Shown here one piece after another: positions 30,408 through 39,135 of a DNA stretch of 64,000 nucleotides. This stretch comes from Fuchsiella alkaliacetigena. GTDB lineage: Bacteria > Bacillota > Halanaerobiia > Halobacteroidales > Acetohalobiaceae. The DNA lies in NCBI RefSeq assembly GCF_023227765.1, contig NZ_JALKBZ010000007.1:1-64000 (forward strand). Reading direction: 5' to 3'. Each line of letters opens with the position of its first letter. The stretch's first letter is position 1. Both the position numbers and the translations under genes were made by a program. The notes beneath the pieces were generated by a model that worked only from the letters and a program-made list of their open reading frames with translations, did no database searches and was not told the origin of the DNA.

Positions 30408-31019
30408 TTAAAGCTCTAACTCTGCTATTAAGTCTTGACCTTTCTGCAAACCAGCTGCAAAGGCCTTTAGATTAACCTCTTTCCATTCTTCCTTTACTCG
30501 ATCTACAATAGCTTCCTTAATTGTTTCTTCCTCAATAGGCAGAGCTCCTGTAGCTACCATTATTCCTAGCATAACTACATTTTCAGCAATCTCACTACCG
30601 CTTTCTCGAGCTAGCTTAGTAGCATCAACACTTAAAGTTCGCTCACCTAATCCATCTAAAGCTTTCTCAATCTCTTCTGCTTCCGGATAGTCAGCCTCTC
30701 CTTTAACTACACTGAGCGGAATAATTCGTCGTTGATTGGTAATTACCCAAGACTCAGAATTTAGATAGTTTCTAGCTCTATAAGCCTCTCCCATCTCCAG
30801 ACTCAGCACAATATCTGCTTCACCTTCGGGAACTAAGGAAGAGTAAATATCTCCAATGCGCACGTAGGTGTGTACTACTCCTCCTCGTTGAGCCATGCCG
30901 TGCACCTCTCCTACATAAACCGATAGATCACTAGCTTTAGCAGCATCGGCTAAGATATGGGAAACTAAGATTATTCCTTGACCACCAACACCGGTAATTA
31001 CTATATTAGTTGTCTCCAT
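30408..31019 (-). CDS. iorB: indolepyruvate ferredoxin oxidoreductase, beta subunit
   Basis: 203 aa, the gamma-type (2-oxoacid oxidoreductase beta) subunit. The N-terminal VITGVGGQGIILVSHILADAA and the VGEVHGMAQRGGVVHTYVRIG segment are diagnostic of the POR/IOR gamma family. With IorA it oxidises arylpyruvates (and perhaps other 2-oxoacids) to acyl-CoA and CO2 while reducing ferredoxin. Its ATG overlaps the iorA stop as TAATG, so the subunits are translationally coupled. Confidence 0.92.
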   Translation of the reverse strand: METTNIVITGVGGQGIILVSHILADAAKASDLSVYVGEVHGMAQRGGVVHTYVRIGDIYSSLVPEGEADIVLSLEMGEAYRARNYLNSESWVITNQRRIIPLSVVKGEADYPEAEEIEKALDGLGERTLSVDATKLARESGSEIAENVVMLGIMVATGALPIEEETIKEAIVDRVKEEWKEVNLKAFAAGLQKGQDLIAELEL

Positions 31020-32908
31020 TATGCGCCTCCCTCCTCTTCAATTGCGCCTTCTCCAAAGAGATCTATTAAGGGACAGACCTGTTGACAAGCTCCACAGCCA
31101 TTACATAAAGCTTGGTCTATAGCTAAACCATCTGGGCCCCGATAAAAGGCTGGACAGGCATATTTCTGTACGCAAACATCACACTCTACACAGTCTTCTT
31201 CTTTAATTTTACACTTAACAATCTCTTCGCCCCGTTCCATTTTAAAGCGATTCTCAACTAAGATACATGGAGCTCGGGAAATTACTACTGAAACTCCTTC
31301 AAACTCTATTGCTTCTTTGAATATTTCTTCGGTTTCCTCTATATTTTGAGGATCTACTACCTCCAAGAACTCTACTCCCATTCCCCGGACAGTATCTTCA
31401 ATAGAAACTTCTCTTAAGGAAGCTCCTTCGCCATCCTTAACTGCACCCGGATGAGGCTGATGTCCGGTCATAGCTGTAGTACTATTATCGAGAATTACTA
31501 AGGTTATATCGTGCTGATTATGAATCACATTAACTAAAGCCGGCAGTCCACCGTGGAAGAAGGTAGAATCACCAATGAAGCTAATTACCTTTTGCTCAGT
31601 AGCTTCAGCAAAACCTCCCGTAGTACCAATGCTAGAACCCATAGATAATAAATAGTCAATAGCCATAAACGGAGGCGCTGCTCCCAAGGTATAACAACCG
31701 ATATCACCGGTATAAACAGGGTCGGGCTCACCTTTAGTACAGGCATGAGCTGCCTTAACCACAGCATAGTAAGAATGCCGATGCGGACAACCAGCACACA
31801 TTACCGGCGGTCGAGGCGGTATTTCTACCTCGCTTTCTGCTGTTGATAAGGCTGAGTCCTCAAGCTCAACTCCTAGAACTTCAGCTAAAGCTTCTCTAAC
31901 CAGCTTAGGTGTATACTCATAAAGTTCAGGCAGATGAGCGCTTAACTTACCAAAAACCTCCACTTCAATCCCCGTTCCGTATAGTAAAGAGCGAATCTCT
32001 TTTTCCATAACAGGTTCTAACTCTTCCACAATCAACACCTTATCCAAGTCGCTTACAAAGTCCTTAATTAAGTCATCCGGTAGCGGATAACTAAAGGCTA
32101 GAGTCAGTAAAGATACCTCTTGCTCAAACTCTTCCTTCACCTCTCGAGCATAGGCTGCCGCTACACTGCTGGAAATGATCCCCACCCTGCCTTTAGCGGA
32201 CTCAACTCGATTTAACTCACTACTATTGCTTAACTTTTTAGCTTGAGCAATCCTTTCTTTTAACTCCCGATGCAAATGATAAGCATTACCCGGAGTAGGA
32301 ACGAACTTAGTCGGATTAGAAATAAACTCCTTTTTACCCTCCGGTACCTTTATCTCTCCAAAAGAAACCGGGCCCCGCGTATGACTAATTCGAGTAGTTA
32401 ATCTCAAAATCACCGGCATTCCTAACTCCTCAGATAGTTCAAAAGCCTCCTTGGTCATCTCTTTAGCCTCATTGGGAGTAGCTGGCTCCAACATTGGCAT
32501 ATCTGCTAAACGAGAGTAAATTCGCGTATCCTGTTCATTTTGTGAAGAGTGCATTGAAGGGTCATCGGCTACTACAATCACCATTGCTCCTCGCACTCCT
32601 GTATAAGCTGTACTCATGAAGGAATCGGAAGCAACATTCAAACCTACGTGTTTCATAGCTGCTAGTGAACGGGCCCCCGCTGAGGCGGCTGCTGCTGCTA
32701 CCTCCAAGGACACCTTTTCATTAGTTGAATACTCATAATAAAAGTCACAGTCTTCCTTGATTTTCCATAAAGTATCTCCAATTTCTGAAGAAGGAGTGCC
32801 CGGATACTGAGTAGCTATATCCATTCCTGCTTCCAAAGCTCCCCGCACAACTGCTTCATTACCTAGTAAAAGATATTCTTTTCCTACCACACCATTAATC
32901 AAATCCAT
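31019..32908 (-). CDS. iorA: indolepyruvate ferredoxin oxidoreductase, alpha subunit
   Basis: 629 aa. Pyrimidine- and TPP-binding halves are fused: LLGNEAVVRGALEAG with TQYPGTPSSEIGDTLW at the N terminus, and the TPP site CAGCPHRHSYYAV, GDIGCYTLG, GDSTFFHGGLPALVN in the second half. Two C-terminal 4Fe-4S clusters are CVECDVCVQKYACPAF and CNGCGACQQVCPL. The first motif has longer spacing (CxxCxxxxxxC) than the second. Aromatic 2-oxoacids are the usual substrates. It follows ptb by about 18 bases. The operon suggests that the acyl-CoA product goes to Ptb and Buk for ATP. Confidence 0.93.
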   Translation of the reverse strand: MDLINGVVGKEYLLLGNEAVVRGALEAGMDIATQYPGTPSSEIGDTLWKIKEDCDFYYEYSTNEKVSLEVAAAAASAGARSLAAMKHVGLNVASDSFMSTAYTGVRGAMVIVVADDPSMHSSQNEQDTRIYSRLADMPMLEPATPNEAKEMTKEAFELSEELGMPVILRLTTRISHTRGPVSFGEIKVPEGKKEFISNPTKFVPTPGNAYHLHRELKERIAQAKKLSNSSELNRVESAKGRVGIISSSVAAAYAREVKEEFEQEVSLLTLAFSYPLPDDLIKDFVSDLDKVLIVEELEPVMEKEIRSLLYGTGIEVEVFGKLSAHLPELYEYTPKLVREALAEVLGVELEDSALSTAESEVEIPPRPPVMCAGCPHRHSYYAVVKAAHACTKGEPDPVYTGDIGCYTLGAAPPFMAIDYLLSMGSSIGTTGGFAEATEQKVISFIGDSTFFHGGLPALVNVIHNQHDITLVILDNSTTAMTGHQPHPGAVKDGEGASLREVSIEDTVRGMGVEFLEVVDPQNIEETEEIFKEAIEFEGVSVVISRAPCILVENRFKMERGEEIVKCKIKEEDCVECDVCVQKYACPAFYRGPDGLAIDQALCNGCGACQQVCPLIDLFGEGAIEEEGGA

Positions 32909-32926
32909 CTTATCCCTCCTTGAAAT

Positions 32927-33826
32927 TTATTCACTCATTAGTACAGTAGCTGCTATAGAAATCAACTTAATCTGAGCAGTATTGGCTCGAGAAGTCAATA
33001 CTACTGGTTGAGTAGTGCCGCCAATCAAGGCAGCAATTCTAGCTTCAGCAAAGTAAATAGTACTCTTGCCTAAGATATTACCGGCTACAATCTCTGGCAC
33101 TATCAGTATATCTGCCTGACCAGCTACCTGACCCTCAACCCCTTTCATTTTAGCTGCTTCCTTTGAAAGAGCAATATCGATAGCCAAAGGGCCCTCCACT
33201 AAAGCACCAGTAATCTGTCCCCGCTGGGCCATCTTAGCCAAAGCAGCTGCCTCTACAGTCTCCGGCATTTGGGGATTCACCTTCTCCACTGCTGCTAAAA
33301 CAGCCACTTTAGGCTCATCCCAGCCTAACTTAGCAGTAACATCTACGGCATTCTGAATAATCTGCTGCTTTTCTTTCAGCTCGGGTTTGAGATTCATTCC
33401 CCCATCGCTAATAAAAACCAAGCGACCTAGAGATTCAGCTTCTACCATAGCAATATGACTGATTAACTGCTCCTGACGCAGGCCATACTCTTCATTAAGT
33501 ACCTCTTTCATCAACAGCGAAGTATCCACTAAACCTTTCATTAAGATATCTCCCGAGCCCTCACTAACTAACTTTACGGCCCGTTTGGAGGCAGCAGCCT
33601 GACTTTGACTGCTCACTAACTCTACTTCGCTTAAGTCCAATCCTACCTCAGCAGCCTGAGCCTTAATTTCAGCTACTGCTCCTACTAAAGTAGCCTCTAC
33701 TAAACCTTCCTCAATAGCCAGCTTTACTGCCTTCAATACCTCTTTTTCGCCGGCCGCGGCTACTACTAATCTCTTAACTGCTGCTTTTTTAGCTGCATTC
33801 AATAGTTCATCGAAATCGCTAAACAA
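32927..33826 (-). CDS. ptb: phosphate butyryltransferase (phosphotransacylase)
   Basis: 299 aa with a TTG start at 33826. GGAGGTG lies 6 bases before it, inside the end of buk, and the resulting N terminus (FSDFDELLNAAKK) fits the family. A start at 33853 would add residues with no homology and overlap buk. Conserved phosphotransacylase segments are present: SDGGMNLKPEL, VAVLAAVEKVNPQMPET, VEGPLAIDIALSKEAA and a GKSTIYFAEARIAALIGGT ending. The enzyme converts acyl-CoA and phosphate to acyl-phosphate. Next to an aromatic 2-oxoacid oxidoreductase it may favour branched or aryl-acyl groups over butyryl; that is inference. Confidence 0.88.
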   Translation of the reverse strand: MFSDFDELLNAAKKAAVKRLVVAAAGEKEVLKAVKLAIEEGLVEATLVGAVAEIKAQAAEVGLDLSEVELVSSQSQAAASKRAVKLVSEGSGDILMKGLVDTSLLMKEVLNEEYGLRQEQLISHIAMVEAESLGRLVFISDGGMNLKPELKEKQQIIQNAVDVTAKLGWDEPKVAVLAAVEKVNPQMPETVEAAALAKMAQRGQITGALVEGPLAIDIALSKEAAKMKGVEGQVAGQADILIVPEIVAGNILGKSTIYFAEARIAALIGGTTQPVVLTSRANTAQIKLISIAATVLMSE

Positions 33827-33831
33827 GTCCT

Positions 33832-34965
33832 TCACCTCCACTGTATATCCCATTGCTCATACTCAGCTAAGCGCTGATTAAAGCTCTTTCTGGCTCTATC
33901 ATAGTCCTTAGCTGACTCTACTTTAGTTAAAACTCTTCCCACTCCCTGAGCTAAATGCTTCATTTCTTCGGCTCCGGGATAAAGTCGCACCGGAGCAATA
34001 TACCCCACTCTGGCTATAATCTCCTGCACTAAATAATCAGAGTTAGCCAAACCTCCTGTTAAAAAAATAGCATCGACCTCTCCTTTTAACACGGTAGCCA
34101 TGGCACCAATTTCTTTTGCTAACTGATAGATCATTCCCTGATAAACTAATTCAGCCTGAGCATCACCATCCTTGATGCGCTCTTCTATCTCTTCGCCACT
34201 ATTAGTACCTAAGTAGGAAGCTAAGCCTCCCTGAACTATCAGCTCTTTTTGCAGCTCCTCTTTAGTGGGCTCTTCTGCATAGATATAGTCCACTAACTGC
34301 ATCACTGGTAGCCCACCTGCTCTTTCTGGTGAATAGGGCCCTTGCTGATTAGCATTATTGACATCGATTATCCTTCCTTCTTTGATGGGAGCAATAGAAA
34401 AGCCACCACCTAAATGAACTCCAATCAACCTCAGCTCTGTTAACTCTCTATTTAAGTCCTCAGCCACATTTCTAGAAATAGCCTTCAAATTAAGAGCATG
34501 CGACTGACAGCGACGAGGTAGTTTAGACCAACCTGATAGTCTCGCTACCAGCGGAAACTCATCTACTGTAATCGGATCTACCACAAAACTAGGGATTTTA
34601 TACTCTTGGCTGAGTTCAAAAGCAATAATCCCAGCTAGATTAGAAGCATGTTCAGCATTTTTAGCAGCTTTTAAGTCAGCAACCATTACTTCATCAATAC
34701 TATAGACTCCGCCCGGCAATGCATCCAACCCTGCTCCTCCCCGAGCTGCAATAGCTGCTAACTCTTTTATTTCCACTTCAGCTGCTACCAAACTATCTAT
34801 TATCAGCTCCTGTCGCCAGGGAAGCTGTTCATTGACTCGGTCAAACTTCGCTAACTCTGCTGTAGAATGGCTTATTTGCTCCTGCCAAAGCTCTTCAGCC
34901 CCTTTATAAATAGCTAATTCAGTGGAGGTTGAACCGAGATTAATAGCTAAAATATGTTCTTTCAT
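33832..34965 (-). CDS. buk: butyrate kinase (acetate/butyrate kinase family)
   Basis: 377 aa, ASKHA fold. The N-terminal phosphate loop AINLGSTSTELAIYKG, the RGGAGLDALPGGVY segment, HLGGGFSIAPIKEGRIIDVNNA and the C-terminal FLTGGLANSDYL are typical of Buk. It makes carboxylate and ATP from acyl-phosphate and ADP. It is the first gene of buk-ptb-iorA-iorB, all on the minus strand with gaps of 5-20 bases or overlaps. The region before it is a 500-base repeat-rich gap, so the promoter is probably within 34966-35030. Confidence 0.93.
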   Translation of the reverse strand: MKEHILAINLGSTSTELAIYKGAEELWQEQISHSTAELAKFDRVNEQLPWRQELIIDSLVAAEVEIKELAAIAARGGAGLDALPGGVYSIDEVMVADLKAAKNAEHASNLAGIIAFELSQEYKIPSFVVDPITVDEFPLVARLSGWSKLPRRCQSHALNLKAISRNVAEDLNRELTELRLIGVHLGGGFSIAPIKEGRIIDVNNANQQGPYSPERAGGLPVMQLVDYIYAEEPTKEELQKELIVQGGLASYLGTNSGEEIEERIKDGDAQAELVYQGMIYQLAKEIGAMATVLKGEVDAIFLTGGLANSDYLVQEIIARVGYIAPVRLYPGAEEMKHLAQGVGRVLTKVESAKDYDRARKSFNQRLAEYEQWDIQWR

Positions 34966-34989
34966 TATGTCCTGCTCACTCCTTTTCCC

Positions 34990-35473
34990 AACTCTGTAAT
35001 TAGCAATTAATAATTAACAATGAATAATGAACAACTTATTGCTTCGCTGTAGTTAACGGTTTATAGTTTATAGTTAAGTTTTAAGAACGAAACAATATCG
35101 TTCTAATGTTTCAGAGGATAGATGATAAATGATAGAGGATAGATTAAGATCAAGAAATAAAGTTCAAAGACAATTAGACGCTGACTAAGTTCTGACAAAA
35201 TCTGACTAAAACATAAAACCTTAAAACCTGTTGAAACCACTAATGAGCACTAATTGACACGAATAAAACCTAAAACTTAATTTAAGCTTGATTTTAATAT
35301 GGTTCTAAGTTTTTGATTTTATGTTTTAAGGTCTAGTCAGAACTTGGTCAGATTTTAGTCTGTGTCCAATAGGTTTTAATCTTTTGAACTTTATAACAAT
35401 AATGTATAGTGCCCGACAATAGCTTTTAATCTTTTAAACTTCAGTTATTAACTATTAATTATTAACTGTAAAC
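34990..35473. repeat. long imperfect inverted repeat, copy A of an intergenic family
   Basis: This 510-base gap holds no gene. The left half contains a motif GATAGATGATAAATGATAGA (about 35118-35137) and then tandem GACTAA/CTGAC units at about 35174-35208. The right half (about 35327-35392) is their inverted copy, GTCAGAACTTGGTCAG and TTTTAGTCTGTGTCCAAT. Outer arms of AGTTAAT-type sequence occur near 35050-35085 and 35440-35470. The whole could fold into one long hairpin. Related copies lie at 42.9-43.2 and 52.46-52.60 kb, and a looser relative at 38.4-38.7 kb. No transposase is seen. Confidence 0.7.
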
Positions 35474-35475
35474 TA

Positions 35476-36249
35476 TTAATTGTCCTTTATCTCTCTTAAA
35501 GGAGCAATCTCCACCCCTTCAGCTAACAAGGCAGCTCGAATCTCCTCGACAAACTCCACCGCCTGCGGATTATCACCATGCACACAGACTGTATCTGCTT
35601 GAATCGCAATTTCCTCACCAGTTATAGCCTCCACCTTAGCTTCTTTAATCATCTTCACTACTCTAGCTATAGCTACTTCTGAATCATGAATTACTGCTCC
35701 ATCTTCTTCTCTAGGAACTAAAGTACCATCTTCATTATAAGCTCTATCGGCAAAAACCTCATTAGCTACCTGTAAACCCTGTTTTTGACCAGCAGTAATT
35801 AATTCACTATTAGCTAAGCCTACTAGTATAATTTCTCGATCCACCTCAAAAATACCTTCAGCAATAGCCATAGCTATTTCTGGATTGTCAGTAGCCATAT
35901 TATACAAAGCTCCGTGAGGCTTAACATGTTCCACTTTGCTTCCGGCTCCTTTAGCAAAGGCTTGCAAAGCTCCTAACTGATATTTAACATAACTTTTAAC
36001 CTCCTGCGCCGTTACCTCTATAACTCGCCGTCCAAAGCCCATTAAATCAAAAAAACCAGGGTGGGCCCCCACAGCAACCCCGTTTTCTACGGCCTGCTGT
36101 ACTGTTTTCTGCATTACCAAGGGATCTCCAGCGTGGGCTCCGCAGGCAATATTAGCAGAAGTAATATAAGCCATTATTTCTTTATCTAAACCCAAAATAT
36201 AGTTACCAAAGCTCTCCCCTAGATCGCTATTTAAATCTACTTTAGACAC
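35476..36249 (-). CDS. pxpA: LamB/YcsF family, 5-oxoprolinase subunit A
   Basis: 257 aa, full-length YcsF/PxpA. Signatures: [14 protein letters not shown] at the N terminus, [39 protein letters not shown] and [14 protein letters not shown]. In bacteria PxpA works with PxpB and PxpC to open 5-oxoproline to glutamate with ATP. PxpB and PxpC are not in the window, so the full activity cannot be shown here. It is followed in the direction of transcription by the repeat region and buk; upstream is the ROK kinase at 66 bases. Confidence 0.88.
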   Translation of the reverse strand: MSKVDLNSDLGESFGNYILGLDKEIMAYITSANIACGAHAGDPLVMQKTVQQAVENGVAVGAHPGFFDLMGFGRRVIEVTAQEVKSYVKYQLGALQAFAKGAGSKVEHVKPHGALYNMATDNPEIAMAIAEGIFEVDREIILVGLANSELITAGQKQGLQVANEVFADRAYNEDGTLVPREEDGAVIHDSEVAIARVVKMIKEAKVEAITGEEIAIQADTVCVHGDNPQAVEFVEEIRAALLAEGVEIAPLREIKDN

Positions 36250-36315
36250 TACTTATCCTCCCCAGAATAAATCTATCTTCCAATTCATATAAAATAATTC
36301 TTGTTACTAACTACC

Positions 36316-37287
36316 CTACTTTAAAATATCCAACTCTACTAAAGCCTTAGCTACTGCTCCTACAACTCCTATTTCCTCTTTTAACTCCGAAACTAAAATC
36401 TCCACTGCTGCTGCCGAATCCTCTAAAGCACGCCAACTGACTGTTTCCTTAATCGGTTCTACAATCATATCGCCAGCTTCGATAACTCCTCCACCCAAAA
36501 TTATCAACTCAGGATTTAAGATATTAATTAAATTAGCTATGCCAATTCCTAAATAATTCGTTACTTCCTTTACTAACTCTTGAGCTACCTGGTCTCCAGC
36601 AGCGGCAGCCTCAGTTACTACTTGTCCATCAATATCCTCTATCTCTGCCGTTGACTGAGCAATTAAAGTATCTCTGCCGGCTCTTACTGCCTCCTGGCCT
36701 AAACGAGCTAAGGCAGTACCTGATGCTAAGGTCTCCCAACAACCTAAATTACCGCAATTACACTGAATAGCCGCTTGAGGATTGATAGTCATATGGCCTA
36801 TTTCTCCGGCACTGTAATTAGCTCCACTATAAAGCTGGCGATTAATAATAATCCCGCCTCCAATTCCGGTACTGACGGTAATATAAATTAAGTTATCTAC
36901 CTCTTGACCTGCTCCAAACCACTTCTCACCTAAAGCTGCTGCATTAGCATCGTTCTCAATCCAGACTGGTAAAGCTAATTTATCTGCTAATATATCTTTG
37001 ATTGGGACCTGTTGCCAGTCTAAATTAGGAGCATGATAGACAATCCCTTCTTCAGCATTCAAAGGACCAGGACAGCCTACTCCTACTCCAGCTATAACCT
37101 TTTTATTCAGCTCAGTTTGAGCTAAAACATCTTCTATACTTTCAATTATTCTAGCTATCACTGCCTGCTGTCCCTCTTCAGCCTTAGTAGCTAACCTACT
37201 GTTAGCTAAGATATTACCCTCTAAATCTGCCACAGCAGTCAATATCTTAGTCCCACCTAAATCAACTCCAACTACATAATCACCCAA
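36316..37287 (-). CDS. ROK family sugar kinase (glucokinase-like)
   Basis: 323 aa from the TTG at 37287, chosen because GGAGGG is 6 bases upstream; an upstream in-frame TTG would place that site inside the gene. The ATP loop is VGVDLGGTKILTAVADLEG, the catalytic Asp lies in WIENDANAAALGEKWFG, and the ROK zinc motif is CNCGNLGCWETLASG with its upstream His in GHMTI. This set predicts glucose or a related hexose as substrate. It lies 17 bases after pncB. A GGGCCC word overlaps its ribosome site. Confidence 0.88.
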   Translation of the reverse strand: MGDYVVGVDLGGTKILTAVADLEGNILANSRLATKAEEGQQAVIARIIESIEDVLAQTELNKKVIAGVGVGCPGPLNAEEGIVYHAPNLDWQQVPIKDILADKLALPVWIENDANAAALGEKWFGAGQEVDNLIYITVSTGIGGGIIINRQLYSGANYSAGEIGHMTINPQAAIQCNCGNLGCWETLASGTALARLGQEAVRAGRDTLIAQSTAEIEDIDGQVVTEAAAAGDQVAQELVKEVTNYLGIGIANLINILNPELIILGGGVIEAGDMIVEPIKETVSWRALEDSAAAVEILVSELKEEIGVVGAVAKALVELDILK

Positions 37288-37304
37288 TTCGGGCCCTCCT
37301 TGCA

Positions 37305-38351
37305 CTAGATTAATCGTTTCAATCGCTCATTTTTAGTAATACCTGGAATTCTACCTCGTTTAGCTACTGGCTTTCCCCCTATCTCCTTAATATCCATAGT
37401 CATATTAATAGACTCAGCAGTAGAAATATAGCTTCCTACTCCAAAACCGCTCACTCCTAACTCTTTCAAGTTACTAATTCTTTCAGGAGTAATTCCCCCG
37501 GAAATAAAGAGGTTTACCTCTTCATAGCCAGCCTGATCCAGCCTAGCTCTAACCTCCTTAACTAAAGCAGGAGTTACGCCTCCTCTTTCCGAAGGAGTAT
37601 CTAACCGTACTCCATCTAAACTCTCCTCTAATTCCGCTGCTAAACGCAAAGTTTCTTCAGCCTCGTCCTTAAAAGTATCAACTAAGATAATCCGTGGCTC
37701 TTCCGTTGGCATTATCTCATGATAAGTTTGAGCTACCTTTAAAGTATCGCCTGCTAACAGAATTAAGGCATGGGGTACTGTTCCCGAAGGTTCCTGACCA
37801 GCTAATTTAGCCCCCAAAATACAACTAGCTCCAGCTGCTCCACCTATAACTGCGGCCTTTTCCATTACTGGAGCTACTGCTGGATGAATATGACGAGCTC
37901 CAAAGCAGAGTACCGGTATCTCACCAGCTGCCTCCTTGCACTCTGCTGCTGCCGTAGCCCAACCGCTGGAACTAGCTAAGGTTCCTAAAATAGAAGTTTC
38001 AAAGATTCCAAAGTCATTATAACTGCCTTCAATTCTCAAAACTACCTCTTTCTGTTCCATATTACTTCCTTCAGCTAAACCCCAAACCTTAACCTCCTTA
38101 TCGGCTAATAGATTAAGAGCTTCTTCAACTCCTGCTAAAACTCCTGCTCTACTAGCAAAAACCTCTGCCGTTACCTGTTGCTGACCTAAGTCTAACTCCT
38201 TTAAAACCTCCCTAGTCTTAATAAAGTAAACGTCAGTGGTTAAACCACGTTTAATCTCATCGTGATTAGCAGAGTACAACAGTCTGTCTGCTGACACAGA
38301 TAGCTGTTTTACCTCTGCTAAGCTCTGCAGTTCTCCTTCCTGATCCGCCAT
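37305..38351 (-). CDS. pncB: nicotinate phosphoribosyltransferase
   Basis: 348 aa, short archaeal/thermophile-like NAPRTase form. Recognised by LTTDVYFIKTREVL near the N terminus, SSSGWATAAAECKEAA, CFGARHIHPAVAPVME, SGTVPHALILLAGDT, VDTFKDEAEETL, GVRLDTPSERGG and ISGGITPERI with GVGSYIS at the phosphate site. It makes nicotinate mononucleotide for NAD salvage. It heads the transcript that continues into the ROK kinase and pxpA. The functional link to these neighbours is not evident. Confidence 0.9.
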   Translation of the reverse strand: MADQEGELQSLAEVKQLSVSADRLLYSANHDEIKRGLTTDVYFIKTREVLKELDLGQQQVTAEVFASRAGVLAGVEEALNLLADKEVKVWGLAEGSNMEQKEVVLRIEGSYNDFGIFETSILGTLASSSGWATAAAECKEAAGEIPVLCFGARHIHPAVAPVMEKAAVIGGAAGASCILGAKLAGQEPSGTVPHALILLAGDTLKVAQTYHEIMPTEEPRIILVDTFKDEAEETLRLAAELEESLDGVRLDTPSERGGVTPALVKEVRARLDQAGYEEVNLFISGGITPERISNLKELGVSGFGVGSYISTAESINMTMDIKEIGGKPVAKRGRIPGITKNERLKRLI

Positions 38352-38447
38352 TACTATCTTCCTTTCTATATAAAGTTATATAACACACTCACCTGCGTTA
38401 ACTTAATACACATTTTTCTAGTTGATTTGCTCTTTTATAGATAGATT

Positions 38448-38697
38448 GTTGCACTGCGTGCAACAGTTATGAGTCTTGAGCTATGAGCCGTGAGCTAGTT
38501 CAAAACCATAAACCCAAATCAAAACCAAGTTCAAACCCCTAATATCAAGGGATTTTTATGATTTTTAGGTCTTATTTTTATGCTCTTGAATTAAGCTCAT
38601 GAATCACAGCTCACGACTTATAGCTAAATTTGAACTTTATCTATCACTACTGGCACTAGCTCCGCGTCACCTCTATCCTTTATCATTTATCATCTGA
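38448..38697. repeat. inverted-repeat region, looser relative (copy B) of the intergenic family
   Basis: The 321-base gap after pncB holds no gene. A perfect 7-bp hairpin GTTGCAC-TGC-GTGCAAC sits at 38448-38464. A longer dyad pairs GAGCTATGAGCCGTGAGCTA (from about 38479) with its imperfect complement around 38597-38626. At 38670-38697 the motif ATGATAAATGATAAAGGATAG occurs on the minus strand; it is the same motif as in copies A, C and D and runs into the end of the DUF123 gene. Confidence 0.6.
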
Positions 38698-39095
38698 ATA
38701 TAATAATCCTGATCTATTTTCGGTAACTGAGCTGAGTATAATAAATGGCTTTTACAGTTACAGTCACTAGCTCCAAAACCTAATACTGGAACTGCTAGCT
38801 CTTCTTGAATAGCCAGCTGCTTATGTAAACGACACTCAGCCTTTTTATCACCGGGCCAAACTAAAACCTTTACTACTTCAGCTACTTGCAACAGATAGTC
38901 TATATGCCAGTGTAACTTCTTATCTTTACTTTTATGGCGGGCTATCCGGGCCCGCAAAGCTCGCTGGGCTGTACCGGTATAGATATAGTATCCAGACTGA
39001 AAATGAAACTCCCCTAAGCTACCTATCTGTAGCTCTTTAGCCTTGTCCAAATAGATAATTAAATTATAAATTCCACTATCTAAGTCCATTTCCAC
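38673..39095 (-). CDS. DUF123 (GIY-YIG-related) family protein
   Basis: 140 aa. The domain is recognised by SGIYNLIIYLDKA, FQSGYYIYTGTAQRALRARI, ARHKSKDKKLHWHIDYLL and the Cys-rich VLGFGASDCNCKSHLLYSA. DUF123 proteins resemble GIY-YIG nucleases and are sometimes fused to endonuclease III; stand-alone members have no proven function. The GTG start has GAGGTGAG 5 bases upstream. Its last residues (MINDKG and stop) are encoded by the dispersed repeat motif that flanks it, so the C terminus may have been altered by repeat insertion. Confidence 0.82.
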   Translation of the reverse strand: MEMDLDSGIYNLIIYLDKAKELQIGSLGEFHFQSGYYIYTGTAQRALRARIARHKSKDKKLHWHIDYLLQVAEVVKVLVWPGDKKAECRLHKQLAIQEELAVPVLGFGASDCNCKSHLLYSAQLPKIDQDYYIQMINDKG

Positions 39096-39135
39096 ACTAG
39101 CTCACCTCATTTATACACTTTAAAAATAATCTCCA

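Noticed and set aside
34990-35473. CRISPR array, suggested by repeated GACTAA/CTGAC words
   Set aside because: The words are not evenly spaced, the copies are imperfect, the arrangement is inverted and no cas gene is near.
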